64,000 bases of DNA from the NCBI GenBank assembly GCA_017410325.1, contig JAFQRA010000015.1, positions 20,789-84,788 on the forward strand. Direction: 5' to 3'. Below, in pieces: positions 9,272-17,986 of this stretch. How positions within the stretch are numbered: the stretch's first letter is position 1; every line of letters starts with the position of its first letter. The notes beneath the pieces were generated by a model. That model saw only the letters and a program-made list of their open reading frames with translations. It ran no database searches and was not told where the DNA came from. A program made the position numbers and the translations under genes. Source of the stretch: Clostridia bacterium. Lineage in GTDB: Bacteria > Bacillota > Clostridia > Oscillospirales > Acutalibacteraceae.

Positions 9272-9342
9272 GTAGGGGAGGCGTTTCGCCTCCCGTTGGA
9301 TGTATGTAGCATTAACAACGGGAGGGGTGACCCCTCCCCTAC
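9272..9342. repeat. 71-bp inverted-repeat element, GTAGGGG family, copy 2
   Basis: Ends are GTAGGGGAGG and CCTCCCCTAC, with inner hairpins GGGAGGCG-TTTCGCCTCCC and GGGAGGGGTGACCCCTCCC. The architecture and length are nearly the same as copy 1, 25 bp away, but the internal bases differ, which indicates two related elements rather than one duplication. It ends 23 bases before the deoB start. Confidence 0.65.
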
Positions 9343-9365
9343 AAAAAGTATATACGGTGATTTTT

Positions 9366-10484
9366 ATGAAACGTGCTTTTCTTATAGTCCTTGACAGCTT
9401 CGGTATAGGTGAAATGCCCGACAGTGCCGCCTTCGGAGATGAGGGCAGCAATACCCTTGCCGCAATTTCGAAATCCGAATTTTTCAAGGCGGAAAACCTG
9501 AAAAAGCTTGGCCTTTTCAATATTGACGGTGTTGACTGCCGCGAAAAATGCGATAATCCCGTTGCCGTTTACGGCAGGCTCAGCGAAGACTCCAAGGGTA
9601 AGGATACCACCACGGGCCATTGGGAGATAGCGGGTCTGGTAAGCGACAGGCCTATGCCGACCTTCCCTGACGGCTTTCCTCGGGATTTTATTGAGAGCTT
9701 TGAAAAGGCAACGGGCAGAAAATGCCTTTGTAATAAGCCTTATTCGGGTACTGCGGTTATTGCCGATTACGGCCGTGAGCATATAAAAACGGGTGCGCTG
9801 ATTGTCTATACCTCGGCGGACAGCGTTTTTCAGATTGCCGCACACGAGGATATCGTGCCCGTTGAAGAATTATATAAATACTGTGAAACTGCGCGTGAAA
9901 TGCTCTGCGGCGATTTGGCAGTCGGCAGGGTTATCGCAAGACCGTTTACGGGAGAATATCCGAATTTTGTCCGCACCTCAAACCGCCACGATTTTTCGCT
10001 TGCACCAACGGGCAAAACCGTGCTTGACGAGCTGAAGGAAAAAGGGCTTGACGTTATTTCCGTTGGCAAAATCAGCGATATTTTTGCAGGTGTCGGCATA
10101 ACCGAAGCCTACCGCACCGCAAACAATACCGAGGGTATGGCAAAAACGCTTGAAATGCTTGATAAGGATTTCAACGGCCTTTGTTTTACAAACCTTGTCG
10201 ATTTCGATATGCTTTACGGACACCGCAACGACGTTGACGGCTACGCAAAGGCGATTGCCGAATTTGACAATTGGCTGCCTTCGTTTATTGATAAAATGCA
10301 GGAAACCGATTTGCTGATTATCACCGCCGACCACGGCTGTGACCCATCAACTCCGAGCACCGACCACTCCCGCGAATACGTGCCCGTGCTCATTTACGGC
10401 AAAAACGAAAATTCCGTTAACCTCGGCACGATAGACGGCTTTGACTTTGTTGCGGATATATTGAGAGAAACAGTTATGAAATAA
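9366..10484 (+). CDS. deoB: DeoB, phosphopentomutase
   Basis: Interconverts ribose or deoxyribose 1-phosphate and 5-phosphate in nucleoside salvage. The 372-residue protein shows the alkaline-phosphatase-superfamily metal sites: VLDSFGIGEMPD at the N-terminus, GKDTTTGHWE, which holds the phosphorylated Thr region, and TADHGCDPSTPSTDHSREY near the C-terminus. The start is the ATG at 9366; the frame is open further upstream, but that part runs through the repeat element. The ribosome site is weak (GGTG). It shares a bidirectional terminator with the convergent secreted-protein gene. No other deo genes adjoin. Confidence 0.96.
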   Translation: MKRAFLIVLDSFGIGEMPDSAAFGDEGSNTLAAISKSEFFKAENLKKLGLFNIDGVDCREKCDNPVAVYGRLSEDSKGKDTTTGHWEIAGLVSDRPMPTFPDGFPRDFIESFEKATGRKCLCNKPYSGTAVIADYGREHIKTGALIVYTSADSVFQIAAHEDIVPVEELYKYCETAREMLCGDLAVGRVIARPFTGEYPNFVRTSNRHDFSLAPTGKTVLDELKEKGLDVISVGKISDIFAGVGITEAYRTANNTEGMAKTLEMLDKDFNGLCFTNLVDFDMLYGHRNDVDGYAKAIAEFDNWLPSFIDKMQETDLLIITADHGCDPSTPSTDHSREYVPVLIYGKNENSVNLGTIDGFDFVADILRETVMK

Positions 10485-10530
10485 AAAACAACCGATATGA
10501 GGCCTGAAGCTTCATATCGGTTGCGTTGTT
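10484..10530. terminator. Bidirectional terminator between deoB and the secreted-protein gene
   Basis: A 12-bp stem, CAACCGATATGA (10489-10500) with TCATATCGGTTG (10512-10523). It is followed by a T-rich stretch on the plus strand and flanked on the other side by AAAAAA, which gives a T run for the minus strand. Confidence 0.85.
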
Positions 10531-10531
10531 T

Positions 10532-12094
10532 TTACACGAAAAGCGAAATGAACCAGTTGTAAATACCCATAAAGAAATTGACTATTTTCTGCCAGAAATT
10601 GGGCTCTTCGGAGGGGCTTTCGGTTGGCTGAGTCGTTGTTTCTGCGGGGGCTTTCGTTGTGGTTTCCTGTGAAGGATTTGTCGTGCCGTCAATGCTTGTG
10701 GTTGTTTCTGTCGGCACGTTGCCTGAGGTCGGCTCGGTTACCGAAGGCGGTGCGGTCGTTGTTTCGGGTGTATAGACTTCGCTCAAATCAATACTGTAAA
10801 TAATCAGCTTGCCGTTTTCAATCGAAAACCATTCAATGCTGTTGGTGCCGGCGTTGTACATTACCTGTCCGAAACGGGGAAGCACGGCACTCGTTTCTAC
10901 CGCCTTGTTGTCCGTGAGGCTGCCGTTTGCATCAAGGAAGCCTACGTACATTCTCTTTGTTTCCGTGAATTGGCTGCTTACCATATACGGCACGGCAACC
11001 TTGTCCTTGCCTATAAGTACAGCCTTCGGGTTGGTGACACCCTCTGCCCTTATTCCTGTGTAGCTTGTCAGCACCTTTTCGGGCTGCGAAGCAAGCGTTG
11101 AGGGGTTGAAAAGCTGAGTGACAAGGTTGGCGGCGGAAATTTCCGTTGAGTCCGTTGTGTTCTGGTAGCTGCTTACAAGCAGGTAGCCTGCGCTTGTTTT
11201 TACAACACCGCCAAGCTGGCTGAAGGTGTCGTTGTAGCCGTATTCGCCTTTGAAAAAGTATGAATCACCCTTTTGCAGTAAGCTCCAACTGTTGCCTCCG
11301 CTCATTTTAGTAATGTGGAAACTTCTGTGCGGTTCGGCATCGGAACGGTCGATATACACAAAGTCCGTACCGTCCTGAAGTATGAACTGGTGGAATGAAT
11401 GACTGGCGTAGGGAATAACTGTTGAATTCGGAACACTGACCTGCTTAAAGGTTTTGGTATCTACAGCAAAAGAATAAGATGCCTGATGAACAAGTCCTTC
11501 AATGTTTGCGGTGAACATCAGCCTGCCTACGTGCCCCGTAATGTATTTTCCATTTTCGGAAAGTGCATTGTTGCCACAATCCAATGCAGCTATGCCTTCA
11601 AAGTGGCCGGGTGCGTTGCCTGTCATATCCAAAGAACGGATTTTTTTGCCGCTTGAATCGTAATTTACAAGGCGCATTGCCGTTTTGCTTTCGTCCTTGT
11701 CGTAAATTCTGTTGCCGAAAAGCACGTAATACGTGCCGTCTGTGCCCTTGGTGAAGGCGCCGAAATCAACAAGCTCCTTTTCTACCGTGATTTCGCTTGT
11801 CACCTTTTTGCCGTCGGTTTCAATTATTTTCAGCGTGCCGTCGGTCTGATTGATACAAACTGCATAACTGCCGTCAGCGTTCTGTACTGTGGTGATGTTT
11901 GGGACATAGCCGTGGTCATATCCGTCGCTGGCATAGATGTTGTCGTTGTCCTTTGCGGCAACATCAATAAGCTGTGAGACGCAGGCTTCAAGCGGCTTTT
12001 CCTCTGCCGCAAAGCCCGAAAGCACGCCCGTGCAAAGCACGGTTAATAGCGCAGACAATATACAAACAATTTTAAATGACTGCCTGTTTTTCAT
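10532..12094 (-). CDS. Secreted protein with Thr-rich linker and aromatic C-terminal helix
   Basis: A 520-residue exported protein of unknown function. The signal peptide covers residues 1-29 (charged start, hydrophobic core, SGFAAEE cleavage region). Residues 30-430 look like a beta-rich repeat domain, possibly a propeller, judging from repeating units such as DGTYYVLFGNR. A low-complexity linker of about 60 residues rich in Thr, Pro, Glu and TTT triplets follows. The protein ends in a short Trp/Phe-rich amphipathic segment, FWQKIVNFFMGIYNWFISLF, with no LPXTG motif or following positive tail. That end might insert in the membrane or bind other surface proteins; this is inference. A promoter and AAAGGAG precede the gene. 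It is not recognised as an enzyme. Confidence 0.85.
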   Translation of the reverse strand: MKNRQSFKIVCILSALLTVLCTGVLSGFAAEEKPLEACVSQLIDVAAKDNDNIYASDGYDHGYVPNITTVQNADGSYAVCINQTDGTLKIIETDGKKVTSEITVEKELVDFGAFTKGTDGTYYVLFGNRIYDKDESKTAMRLVNYDSSGKKIRSLDMTGNAPGHFEGIAALDCGNNALSENGKYITGHVGRLMFTANIEGLVHQASYSFAVDTKTFKQVSVPNSTVIPYASHSFHQFILQDGTDFVYIDRSDAEPHRSFHITKMSGGNSWSLLQKGDSYFFKGEYGYNDTFSQLGGVVKTSAGYLLVSSYQNTTDSTEISAANLVTQLFNPSTLASQPEKVLTSYTGIRAEGVTNPKAVLIGKDKVAVPYMVSSQFTETKRMYVGFLDANGSLTDNKAVETSAVLPRFGQVMYNAGTNSIEWFSIENGKLIIYSIDLSEVYTPETTTAPPSVTEPTSGNVPTETTTSIDGTTNPSQETTTKAPAETTTQPTESPSEEPNFWQKIVNFFMGIYNWFISLFV

Positions 12095-12131
12095 TTGGAG
12101 TTACTCCTTTGTCAATGTTTTATCCGTATTA

Positions 12132-12160
12132 AATTTACCATATATTGCTTTGGCGGTCAA
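12132..12160 (-). promoter_or_regulatory. Promoter of the secreted-protein gene
   Basis: Minus-strand -35 TTGACC (12160-12155), 17-bp spacer, -10 TAAATT (12137-12132). Confidence 0.6.
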
Positions 12161-12259
12161 TTGAGTGTTACTCTTATTTTACGAATGTGTTTGCAAAAAG
12201 CAATATACACGAAGCTGTAATTATTGATAAATTCATTAAAAACTACAGACAAAAAACTG

Positions 12260-12288
12260 TTTACAAAAGTATCATATTATGCTACAAT
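12260..12288 (+). promoter_or_regulatory. Promoter of yebC
   Basis: -35 TTTACA (12260-12265), 17-bp spacer, -10 TACAAT (12283-12288). The predicted leader is about 35 bases. Confidence 0.7.
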
Positions 12289-12328
12289 ACAGAAGTTAAT
12301 GCTTATCTATTAAGGAACGGTGAAAAAT

Positions 12329-13066
12329 ATGTCAGGACATAACAAATGGAGCACGATTAAGCGCAAAAAGGAAAAGACCGACGGCGCACGTGCAAAGGTG
12401 TTTACAAAAATCGGCAGAGAGATTGCTGTTGCAGTGCGTGACGGCGGTCCCGACCCCGCTTCAAACTCCAAGCTCAAGGATATTATTGCTAAGGCCAAGG
12501 CCGCAAACGTACCCAACGATAATATTGACCGTATCATCAAGAAGGCAAGCGGCGAAACAGGTGGCGCAGATTACGAGAACATTGTTTACGAGGGCTACGG
12601 TCCTTCGGGCGTTGCCGTTATCGTTGAAGCTCTTACCGACAACCGCAACAGAACAGCGGGCGATGTGCGCCACTATTTCGACAAGTACGGCGGAAATATG
12701 GGCCAGAGCGGTTGCGTTTCCTTTATGTTCACACGCTACGGTGTAATCCTTATCGAGTCTGAGGACGTTGACGAGGAAACACTTATGGAGGCAGCCCTCG
12801 AAGCAGGCGCAGTTGACTTCATTACAGAGGATGAGTCTGTTTTCGAAATCCGTACAGAGCCCAACGACCTCGGTGCAGTGCGTGATGCTCTTGAAGCGGC
12901 AGGCTATACCTTCGTTGTTGCAGAGGTGCAGTATGTTCCCTCAACCTATACCGCCCTTACAAACGAGGACGATATCAAGAATATGAACAAGATGCTTGAG
13001 ATGTTCGACGATAACGATGATATCCAGGAAGTATGGCACAACTGGGAAAACGCTGACGAGGAATAA
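12329..13066 (+). CDS. yebC: YebC/PmpR family protein (TACO1-like)
   Basis: A 245-residue cytoplasmic protein of the YebC family, which includes transcriptional regulators and the translation factor TACO1; recent work links members to relief of ribosome stalling. It begins with the diagnostic MSGHNKWSTIKRKKEKTD, continues with GGPDPASNSKLKDI, then the acidic domains containing YEGYGPSGVAVIVEALTDN and GCVSFMF. The start at 12329 is confirmed by this conserved N-terminus; an in-frame GTG three codons earlier is unlikely. AAGGA precedes it. It stands alone between its own promoter and terminator. Confidence 0.97.
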   Translation: MSGHNKWSTIKRKKEKTDGARAKVFTKIGREIAVAVRDGGPDPASNSKLKDIIAKAKAANVPNDNIDRIIKKASGETGGADYENIVYEGYGPSGVAVIVEALTDNRNRTAGDVRHYFDKYGGNMGQSGCVSFMFTRYGVILIESEDVDEETLMEAALEAGAVDFITEDESVFEIRTEPNDLGAVRDALEAAGYTFVVAEVQYVPSTYTALTNEDDIKNMNKMLEMFDDNDDIQEVWHNWENADEE

Positions 13067-13074
13067 TTATAATC

Positions 13075-13106
13075 AAAGGCAAGGGTTTATTCTCCTTGCC
13101 TTTAAT
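13075..13106 (+). terminator. Terminator after yebC
   Basis: A 10-bp stem, AAAGGCAAGG (13075-13084) with CCTTGCCTTT (13094-13103), followed by a weak AT-rich tail. Confidence 0.65.
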
Positions 13107-13128
13107 ATTATAAAAGAGGAATTTTATT

Positions 13129-14451
13129 ATGAACTCTGTATTTGAAAAATTCAGGCAGTTCCGTGTTAATGCGGATGAGCCCGATTACGATTGCCGCGAG
13201 GGCTGCTTTATGCGCCTTTACCGGAACGTTGACAAGGCACAGTATACGGACTGGATATCTGCTCTTGTTGCCGACGGTTTTGCCGTTTTACAGCAAACCG
13301 AAAATAACGGCAACCTTTATACCTGCCTTAAGGGTGAGGCTGTAATTAACGCATTTTTTACTCCCTGTGACGGAATTCTCCGCGTTGCCGCAAGCGAAGG
13401 CGAGCGTACACCCGTATTTGAAAAGACAAGCTGTACGGGTGAGGGTGAAACCGCCTTTTACGGCTTTGAAAACGACCGCACACTTATAGACTGCGGTATG
13501 TGTCTGCTCATTCAGTGCCCCGATTACAGCTTTTTTATAGTCGATTCGGGCCACTATCTCCAGTTTAACGACAACGACAGAATCTATAAATTTATGCGTG
13601 ACCGCACACCAAACGGACAGAGGGTAGTCGTCAACGGCTGGCTTCTTACCCACGCACACTCCGACCACGTTTCAAAGTTTATGGATTTTCTGCGTTATAA
13701 CAGATACGACGTTGAAATCGAAGGCATATATTCCAACCTTATTCCTGCCGACAATAAGGCAAGCGAATTCTGGGACCCCGAGGAAAAACGCCTTGCACCC
13801 AAGCTCTTTAAAATGCTTGCTGAAACCGATATTCCGACATATAAAATTCATACGGGTCAGCGTTTTTATATCCGAAACCTCTGTTTTGATGTTATGGGTA
13901 CGCACGAGGATATTTATCCGCAGACGGTTAGAGATTATAACGATTCGTCCTGTATGGTTATGCTCACTGCGGAAGGCTCCAGGGTCTTTATTCCGGGCGA
14001 TGCAAGCAACCTTGCAAGCGCAGAGCTTGAAAAGCGTTACGGCAAAGCTTTAAAATGCGACGTTGTTCAGGTGGCACACCACGGCCACAACGGCCTTTAT
14101 AAGTCTGCTTATGAATTGCTTTGCGCAGATACGGCGGTTTTCCCGATAACGAGAATAAAGTTTGACGAGGAATACCCGAGGATGGAGGCTAACCGCAGAG
14201 CAATCGAGCTGGCTTCAGCCTACTTCATAACCGCCGACGGTACGGTGAAAATTCCGCTCCCGTACAAAAGGGGAGAGGCAGAGGTGCTGCCCGGCGAAAC
14301 CTTTGAGGATTTCGGCAAAATCGAGCGGCTTTGGGGCTACACCTATTCCGATGAGCGAAAAAAGGAACTATATGATATGTTCATTCAAAACGGCGGTGAC
14401 CTTGAAAATGCCACACTTCCCGTTATGTATCAGGGCATTTTCTCAATGTGA
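13129..14451 (+). CDS. Metallo-beta-lactamase-fold hydrolase
   Basis: A 440-residue cytoplasmic protein with an unrecognised N-terminal part (1-140) followed by an MBL-fold domain. The metal site is THAHSDH (about 171-177), and further ligands lie in IPGDAS and VAHHGHNG, an arrangement seen in ComEC-like and related hydrolases. The substrate is unknown. The last 80 residues contain GRRxx-like basic and aromatic stretches without a known domain. GAGGA lies before the ATG. The HAD phosphatase gene begins 12 bases downstream, so the two probably form an operon. Confidence 0.87.
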   Translation: MNSVFEKFRQFRVNADEPDYDCREGCFMRLYRNVDKAQYTDWISALVADGFAVLQQTENNGNLYTCLKGEAVINAFFTPCDGILRVAASEGERTPVFEKTSCTGEGETAFYGFENDRTLIDCGMCLLIQCPDYSFFIVDSGHYLQFNDNDRIYKFMRDRTPNGQRVVVNGWLLTHAHSDHVSKFMDFLRYNRYDVEIEGIYSNLIPADNKASEFWDPEEKRLAPKLFKMLAETDIPTYKIHTGQRFYIRNLCFDVMGTHEDIYPQTVRDYNDSSCMVMLTAEGSRVFIPGDASNLASAELEKRYGKALKCDVVQVAHHGHNGLYKSAYELLCADTAVFPITRIKFDEEYPRMEANRRAIELASAYFITADGTVKIPLPYKRGEAEVLPGETFEDFGKIERLWGYTYSDERKKELYDMFIQNGGDLENATLPVMYQGIFSM

Positions 14452-14463
14452 GGTTAGTCAGTT

Positions 14464-15057
14464 ATGAAGGAAATTGATGTTTTTGATTTTGACAAAACGC
14501 TCATTCCGTTTGACAGCGGTTCACGCTTCTGGCTTTTCTGCCTTGCCCGTAACCCGTGGATTATCGTCTGCCTGCCGTATCAGGTGCTGATGATGCTTTT
14601 ATATATTACGGGAATAAAGGACTTGACCTTTGCAAAGGGACGTTTTTTCTGCTTTATTCGTTTTATAAACCTTGAAAAGAATGTTGCAAATTTCTGGGAT
14701 AAGTACGAGAAAACGGTATTTGACTGGTTTAAAAACGCCAAAAAAGAAAGACCTTGCGTTGTAATCAGCGCAAGCCCCGATTTTCTGCTGGCAGATATTT
14801 GTTTAAGGCTGAATATAGATAAGCTTATCTGTACCGTGCATAACCCGAAAAACGGCAGAATAATCGGCAAAAACTGTAAGCGTGAGGAAAAGATAAGACG
14901 TTTCAATGAAGAGATAGGCAAGTGTCGTGTGGTTAATGTTTGCTCTGACAGCCTTAAAAGCGACAAATGGATATTCTCACTCGGCGAAAACTGCTTCCAC
15001 ATTCAGAAGAACGGAGAAAAGGTCAGGTTTATATACAGCGAAGTATATAAGGATTGA
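14464..15057 (+). CDS. HAD-superfamily phosphatase
   Basis: A 197-residue HAD hydrolase of the phosphoserine-phosphatase-like (subfamily IB) group. Motif I, DVFDFDKTLIPFDSG, is near the N-terminus with both catalytic Asp residues; motif II is VVISASPDF (about residue 99); and a later SDSLKSDKW matches the motif III/IV region, in which one expected Asp pair is replaced by CSDSLKSD. Residues 25-60 are hydrophobic (WLFCLARNPW onward) and form the cap or a membrane-associated segment. The substrate is unknown. It follows the MBL-fold gene after 12 bases. Confidence 0.87.
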   Translation: MKEIDVFDFDKTLIPFDSGSRFWLFCLARNPWIIVCLPYQVLMMLLYITGIKDLTFAKGRFFCFIRFINLEKNVANFWDKYEKTVFDWFKNAKKERPCVVISASPDFLLADICLRLNIDKLICTVHNPKNGRIIGKNCKREEKIRRFNEEIGKCRVVNVCSDSLKSDKWIFSLGENCFHIQKNGEKVRFIYSEVYKD

Positions 15058-15076
15058 TAAATAATAATATATAAAT

Positions 15077-15110
15077 AACGCCCTGAAAGGATTGCTCCTC
15101 TCAGGGCGTT
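15077..15110. terminator. Bidirectional terminator between the HAD and PrsA-like genes
   Basis: A 10-bp stem, AACGCCCTGA (15077-15086) with TCAGGGCGTT (15101-15110), between two convergent genes. T runs are weak on both sides. Confidence 0.65.
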
Positions 15111-15128
15111 GCCGTTTATTCTGCGTTA

Positions 15129-16838
15129 TCAGCCTGCGTAGTAAAGAGACTTAAGCTCGTCGTAAATCTTTGTGTTCATTTCTGCAAGAGCAGCGTTGTC
15201 GTCTGCTACTTTGTAAGCATCTGTCTCGTATGTTGCTTCAAGCTCCTCTGTAAGAGCTTCGCTTGCAAGATTCTGGCTGATTGTAATCTGCCACATGGGC
15301 TTGTCGTGCTTCTGTACGAAGTACATTACATGGTAGCCGTACTCTGTTTCAACAACTGCAATGTCGCCTTCCTTACGTGCTTCGTCAAGTGACCATGCCT
15401 CGAAGGGCTCAACCATCTGACCTCTGCCGACGTACTCGTAAAGGCCGCCTGTTGTGTTGGAGCCTGTGTCCTTGCTGTCCTTTTCAACAAGCTCAAGGAA
15501 CTTCTCAAGCGGGTCTGCCGCTGCCTCAATTTCCTTGAGTGCTGCCTCTGCAAGAGCCTTCTGCTTTGCCTTTTCAGCTTCCTTGTCAGTTGCATCTTCA
15601 GCAAACTGGTAGAGGATGTGGCGAACGTCTACGGGGATAGTCTCGTCATCTCTGTAGGAGGGCTTTTCCATCATGAAGATGTACTGTGAACCGCTTACGT
15701 CGAACATCTTCTTCTCGCCGGCCTTTGTCTTGTCGCTGTAGAGCCAGTCGATTATATCTTCGCTGAAGCTGTTCTGAACGGAGGACTTCTGAATGAACGT
15801 GCTGAGTGTTGTCTTGCTGTCCTTGAAATCGTTAGCTTCTTTCTGTGCTTCTGTTGCGTATTCCTCAGCAAGCTTTACAAAGGAAGCGGAATCCGTAATC
15901 TTGCCGAACATCTCTTCAGCCTTTTTCTTGGCTTCTGTCTTTGCCTTGTCTTCAGCGGCCTTCTTCTCTTCGTCTGTAGCGTTTTCGTCAAGCTCTTCTG
16001 TTTCGGGCTCGATAGCAAAGAGACGGAAGTCAACTACGTCGTATGCTGACTTATCCTCTTTGTAAACCTTTTCAAGCTCCTCGATAGAGTAGCCTTCGCC
16101 TCTTGTTTCAAGAAGGTGCTTGCTGTATTCCTGCGCAAGGGTTTCGTTTTCAACGATATCCTTGAAGGTATTTTCGTTCATACCGTTGCCGTAGCTTGCG
16201 CGAAGGTATGCACCGAGGGAAACAACCTGGCCGCCCTGTTCTTCGGCGCTGGTCTTGATGTTTTCGCGAAGCTCTTCAATCTGAGCCTCGGTTTCTGCCT
16301 TGACTTCATCGCTTACTTTGAAGCCTGCCTCGTTTGCCATATCAACGATTACGTTGTAGTACTGCATACGCTCAAGAGCCATAGCCTCGAAATACTGCTT
16401 CCAGGTAGCCGTTGAGCCGTCCTCAAGCTTGTAATCGTCAAAGGGATAGTCCTGCTCTGCGGGGTCCTTTGAGTAGTCGTAGCCCGTGTACTGGTAGCCG
16501 TAGCCTGCACCGTAGTACTGGTCGTACTGTGCAGCCATGTTGTAGATGTAGTTGTGAACTGATTTGTAGTAGTATTCGTATTCAACGGCGGAATACTTTT
16601 CGCCGCCGACTGTTTCGATAGACTTCATTCTGTCGAACACGCCGAGGTTTTTGCAGCCGAAGAAGCCTGCAACGCCGGCGATTGCAACGACAAGAACAAT
16701 AGAGATAATGCTCTTTGTCTTCTTGCTCATTCTGTGGCCGCCGATTTTGTGGGACTTCTTTGCGTTCTGCTTGGAGGCTTTGGCAAGGCGTGCCTTGCGT
16801 TCCTCACGGTAGTCATTTGCTGATTTCTGAGTAGCCAT
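15129..16838 (-). CDS. PrsA-like membrane-anchored peptidyl-prolyl isomerase
   Basis: A 569-residue foldase expected outside the cell membrane. A basic cytoplasmic head (1-40, rich in Lys and Arg) precedes one membrane segment (about 41-62, SIISIVLVVAIAGVAGFFGC), then a helical chaperone region typical of SurA/PrsA proteins, and a parvulin PPIC domain at about 395-530. The parvulin domain is recognised by VDVRHILYQF, GGLYEYVGRGQMV, FEAWSLDEARKEGD and YGYHVMYFV. A Tyr-rich stretch (YEYYYKSVHNYIYN) lies just after the membrane segment. Unlike PrsA of Bacillus it is anchored by a transmembrane helix rather than a lipid. It has its own promoter (16891-16919). Confidence 0.92.
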   Translation of the reverse strand: MATQKSANDYREERKARLAKASKQNAKKSHKIGGHRMSKKTKSIISIVLVVAIAGVAGFFGCKNLGVFDRMKSIETVGGEKYSAVEYEYYYKSVHNYIYNMAAQYDQYYGAGYGYQYTGYDYSKDPAEQDYPFDDYKLEDGSTATWKQYFEAMALERMQYYNVIVDMANEAGFKVSDEVKAETEAQIEELRENIKTSAEEQGGQVVSLGAYLRASYGNGMNENTFKDIVENETLAQEYSKHLLETRGEGYSIEELEKVYKEDKSAYDVVDFRLFAIEPETEELDENATDEEKKAAEDKAKTEAKKKAEEMFGKITDSASFVKLAEEYATEAQKEANDFKDSKTTLSTFIQKSSVQNSFSEDIIDWLYSDKTKAGEKKMFDVSGSQYIFMMEKPSYRDDETIPVDVRHILYQFAEDATDKEAEKAKQKALAEAALKEIEAAADPLEKFLELVEKDSKDTGSNTTGGLYEYVGRGQMVEPFEAWSLDEARKEGDIAVVETEYGYHVMYFVQKHDKPMWQITISQNLASEALTEELEATYETDAYKVADDNAALAEMNTKIYDELKSLYYAG

Positions 16839-16890
16839 CTAATCATCCTTTTCGAGTAATTGAAGTGTTTAAAACACACTAACGCATTTG

Positions 16891-16919
16891 ATTATATACT
16901 ATTTTGAAAAAATATACAA
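16891..16919 (-). promoter_or_regulatory. Promoter of the PrsA-like gene
   Basis: Minus-strand -35 TTGTAT (16919-16914), 17-bp spacer, perfect -10 TATAAT (16896-16891). Confidence 0.75.
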
Positions 16920-16965
16920 GCCTTATTTTTTATTTTATACAATTATCACAAGTTCGTCAAAATTC

Positions 16966-17000
16966 AAAGGCTCACCGGTGCTGACCGATGAGCCTTTTTT
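16966..17000. terminator. Terminator after the stomatin-like gene
   Basis: A 9-bp stem, AAAGGCTCA (16966-16974) with TGAGCCTTT (16989-16997), plus an inner CGGT/ACCG pair. The T run is stronger on the plus strand, but position fits termination of the minus-strand qmcA-like gene. Confidence 0.7.
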
Positions 17001-17011
17001 GCTAAATGTGT

Positions 17012-17938
17012 TTATTCTTTTACGCTTTCAACTATGCCCTTTGCAAGGCCTGCCATACCCTGAATTTCAGACGGAATGATAATCTTTGTTGCCTGACCGT
17101 CTGCTGCCTTTTCAAATGCGTCAAGGCTGCGGATTGTAAGGAATGCGTTTGAAGGCTCGGATTCGTTGATAAGCTGAATTGCTTTTGCTCTTGCTTCTTC
17201 AACGGCGATGATGGCCTGTGCCTCACCTTCGGATTCACGGATTTTTGCTTCCTTGACAGCTTCTGCACGGAGAATGGCGGCCTGCTTGTCAGCCTCTGCG
17301 GCGAGAATCTTGGAGGTCTTCTGACCTTCCGCAACGAGTACCTGGCTTTCCTTTTCACCCTCTGCGCGAAGGATGGCTTCACGGCGCTCACGCTCTGCCT
17401 TCATCTGCTTCTCCATAGCGTCCTGAATTTCCTTGGGGGGAAGAATGTTTTTCAGCTCAACACGGTTTACCTTGATACCCCATGCATCTGTTGCTTCGTC
17501 AAGGATGCCTCTGATTTTTGCGTTGATTGTGTCACGGGAGGTAAGCGTGTGGTCAAGCTCAAGCTCACCAATGATGTTACGCAGTGTAGTTGCGGTAAGG
17601 TTTTCAATAGCTGAAAGGGGACGCTCAACACCGTAGCAGTAGAGCTTAGGGTCTGTAATCTGGTAGAAAACAACCGTGTCTATCTGCATTGTAACGTTAT
17701 CCTTTGTGATAACGGGCTGCGGCGGGAAATCGACAACCTGCTCCTTGAGCGAAACCATCTTTGCAACTCTTTCAAAAAGCGGTATTTTGAAGTGAATACC
17801 CGTCTGCCAGGTTGTCTGATATGCGCCGAGCCTTTCAAGGACATAGGCCTTGGACTGGGGAACGATTTTGATATTAAGTGCGACTATGACAATTGCAAGA
17901 ATAAATAAGCCTAAAATGATGTACGGTAATGCATCCAT
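17012..17938 (-). CDS. Stomatin/QmcA-like SPFH protein
   Basis: A 308-residue SPFH (band 7) membrane scaffold protein. One N-terminal membrane segment (about 4-24, LPYIILGLFILAIVIVALNI) is followed by the SPFH core beginning VPQSKAYVLERLGAYQTTW and containing YGVERPLSAIENLTATTLR. A long charged coiled coil rich in Ala, Glu and Lys (about 180-260) follows, then the family's C-terminal end. Such proteins oligomerise and organise membrane domains or proteases. It is encoded 48 bases after an NfeD protein, the classic NfeD-stomatin operon, and both are expected to work together. Confidence 0.94.
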   Translation of the reverse strand: MDALPYIILGLFILAIVIVALNIKIVPQSKAYVLERLGAYQTTWQTGIHFKIPLFERVAKMVSLKEQVVDFPPQPVITKDNVTMQIDTVVFYQITDPKLYCYGVERPLSAIENLTATTLRNIIGELELDHTLTSRDTINAKIRGILDEATDAWGIKVNRVELKNILPPKEIQDAMEKQMKAERERREAILRAEGEKESQVLVAEGQKTSKILAAEADKQAAILRAEAVKEAKIRESEGEAQAIIAVEEARAKAIQLINESEPSNAFLTIRSLDAFEKAADGQATKIIIPSEIQGMAGLAKGIVESVKE

Positions 17939-17986
17939 TATAAAATTTCCTCCTGATAAAAAATTGAAAAATTCCTCAAAAATCGT

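Noticed and set aside
9177-9342. CRISPR-like array
   Set aside because: Two palindromic elements only, with no regular direct repeats, spacers or cas genes.
12145-12342. A 65-codon frame before yebC
   Set aside because: It spans the promoter of yebC, has no ribosome site and shows no protein-like features.
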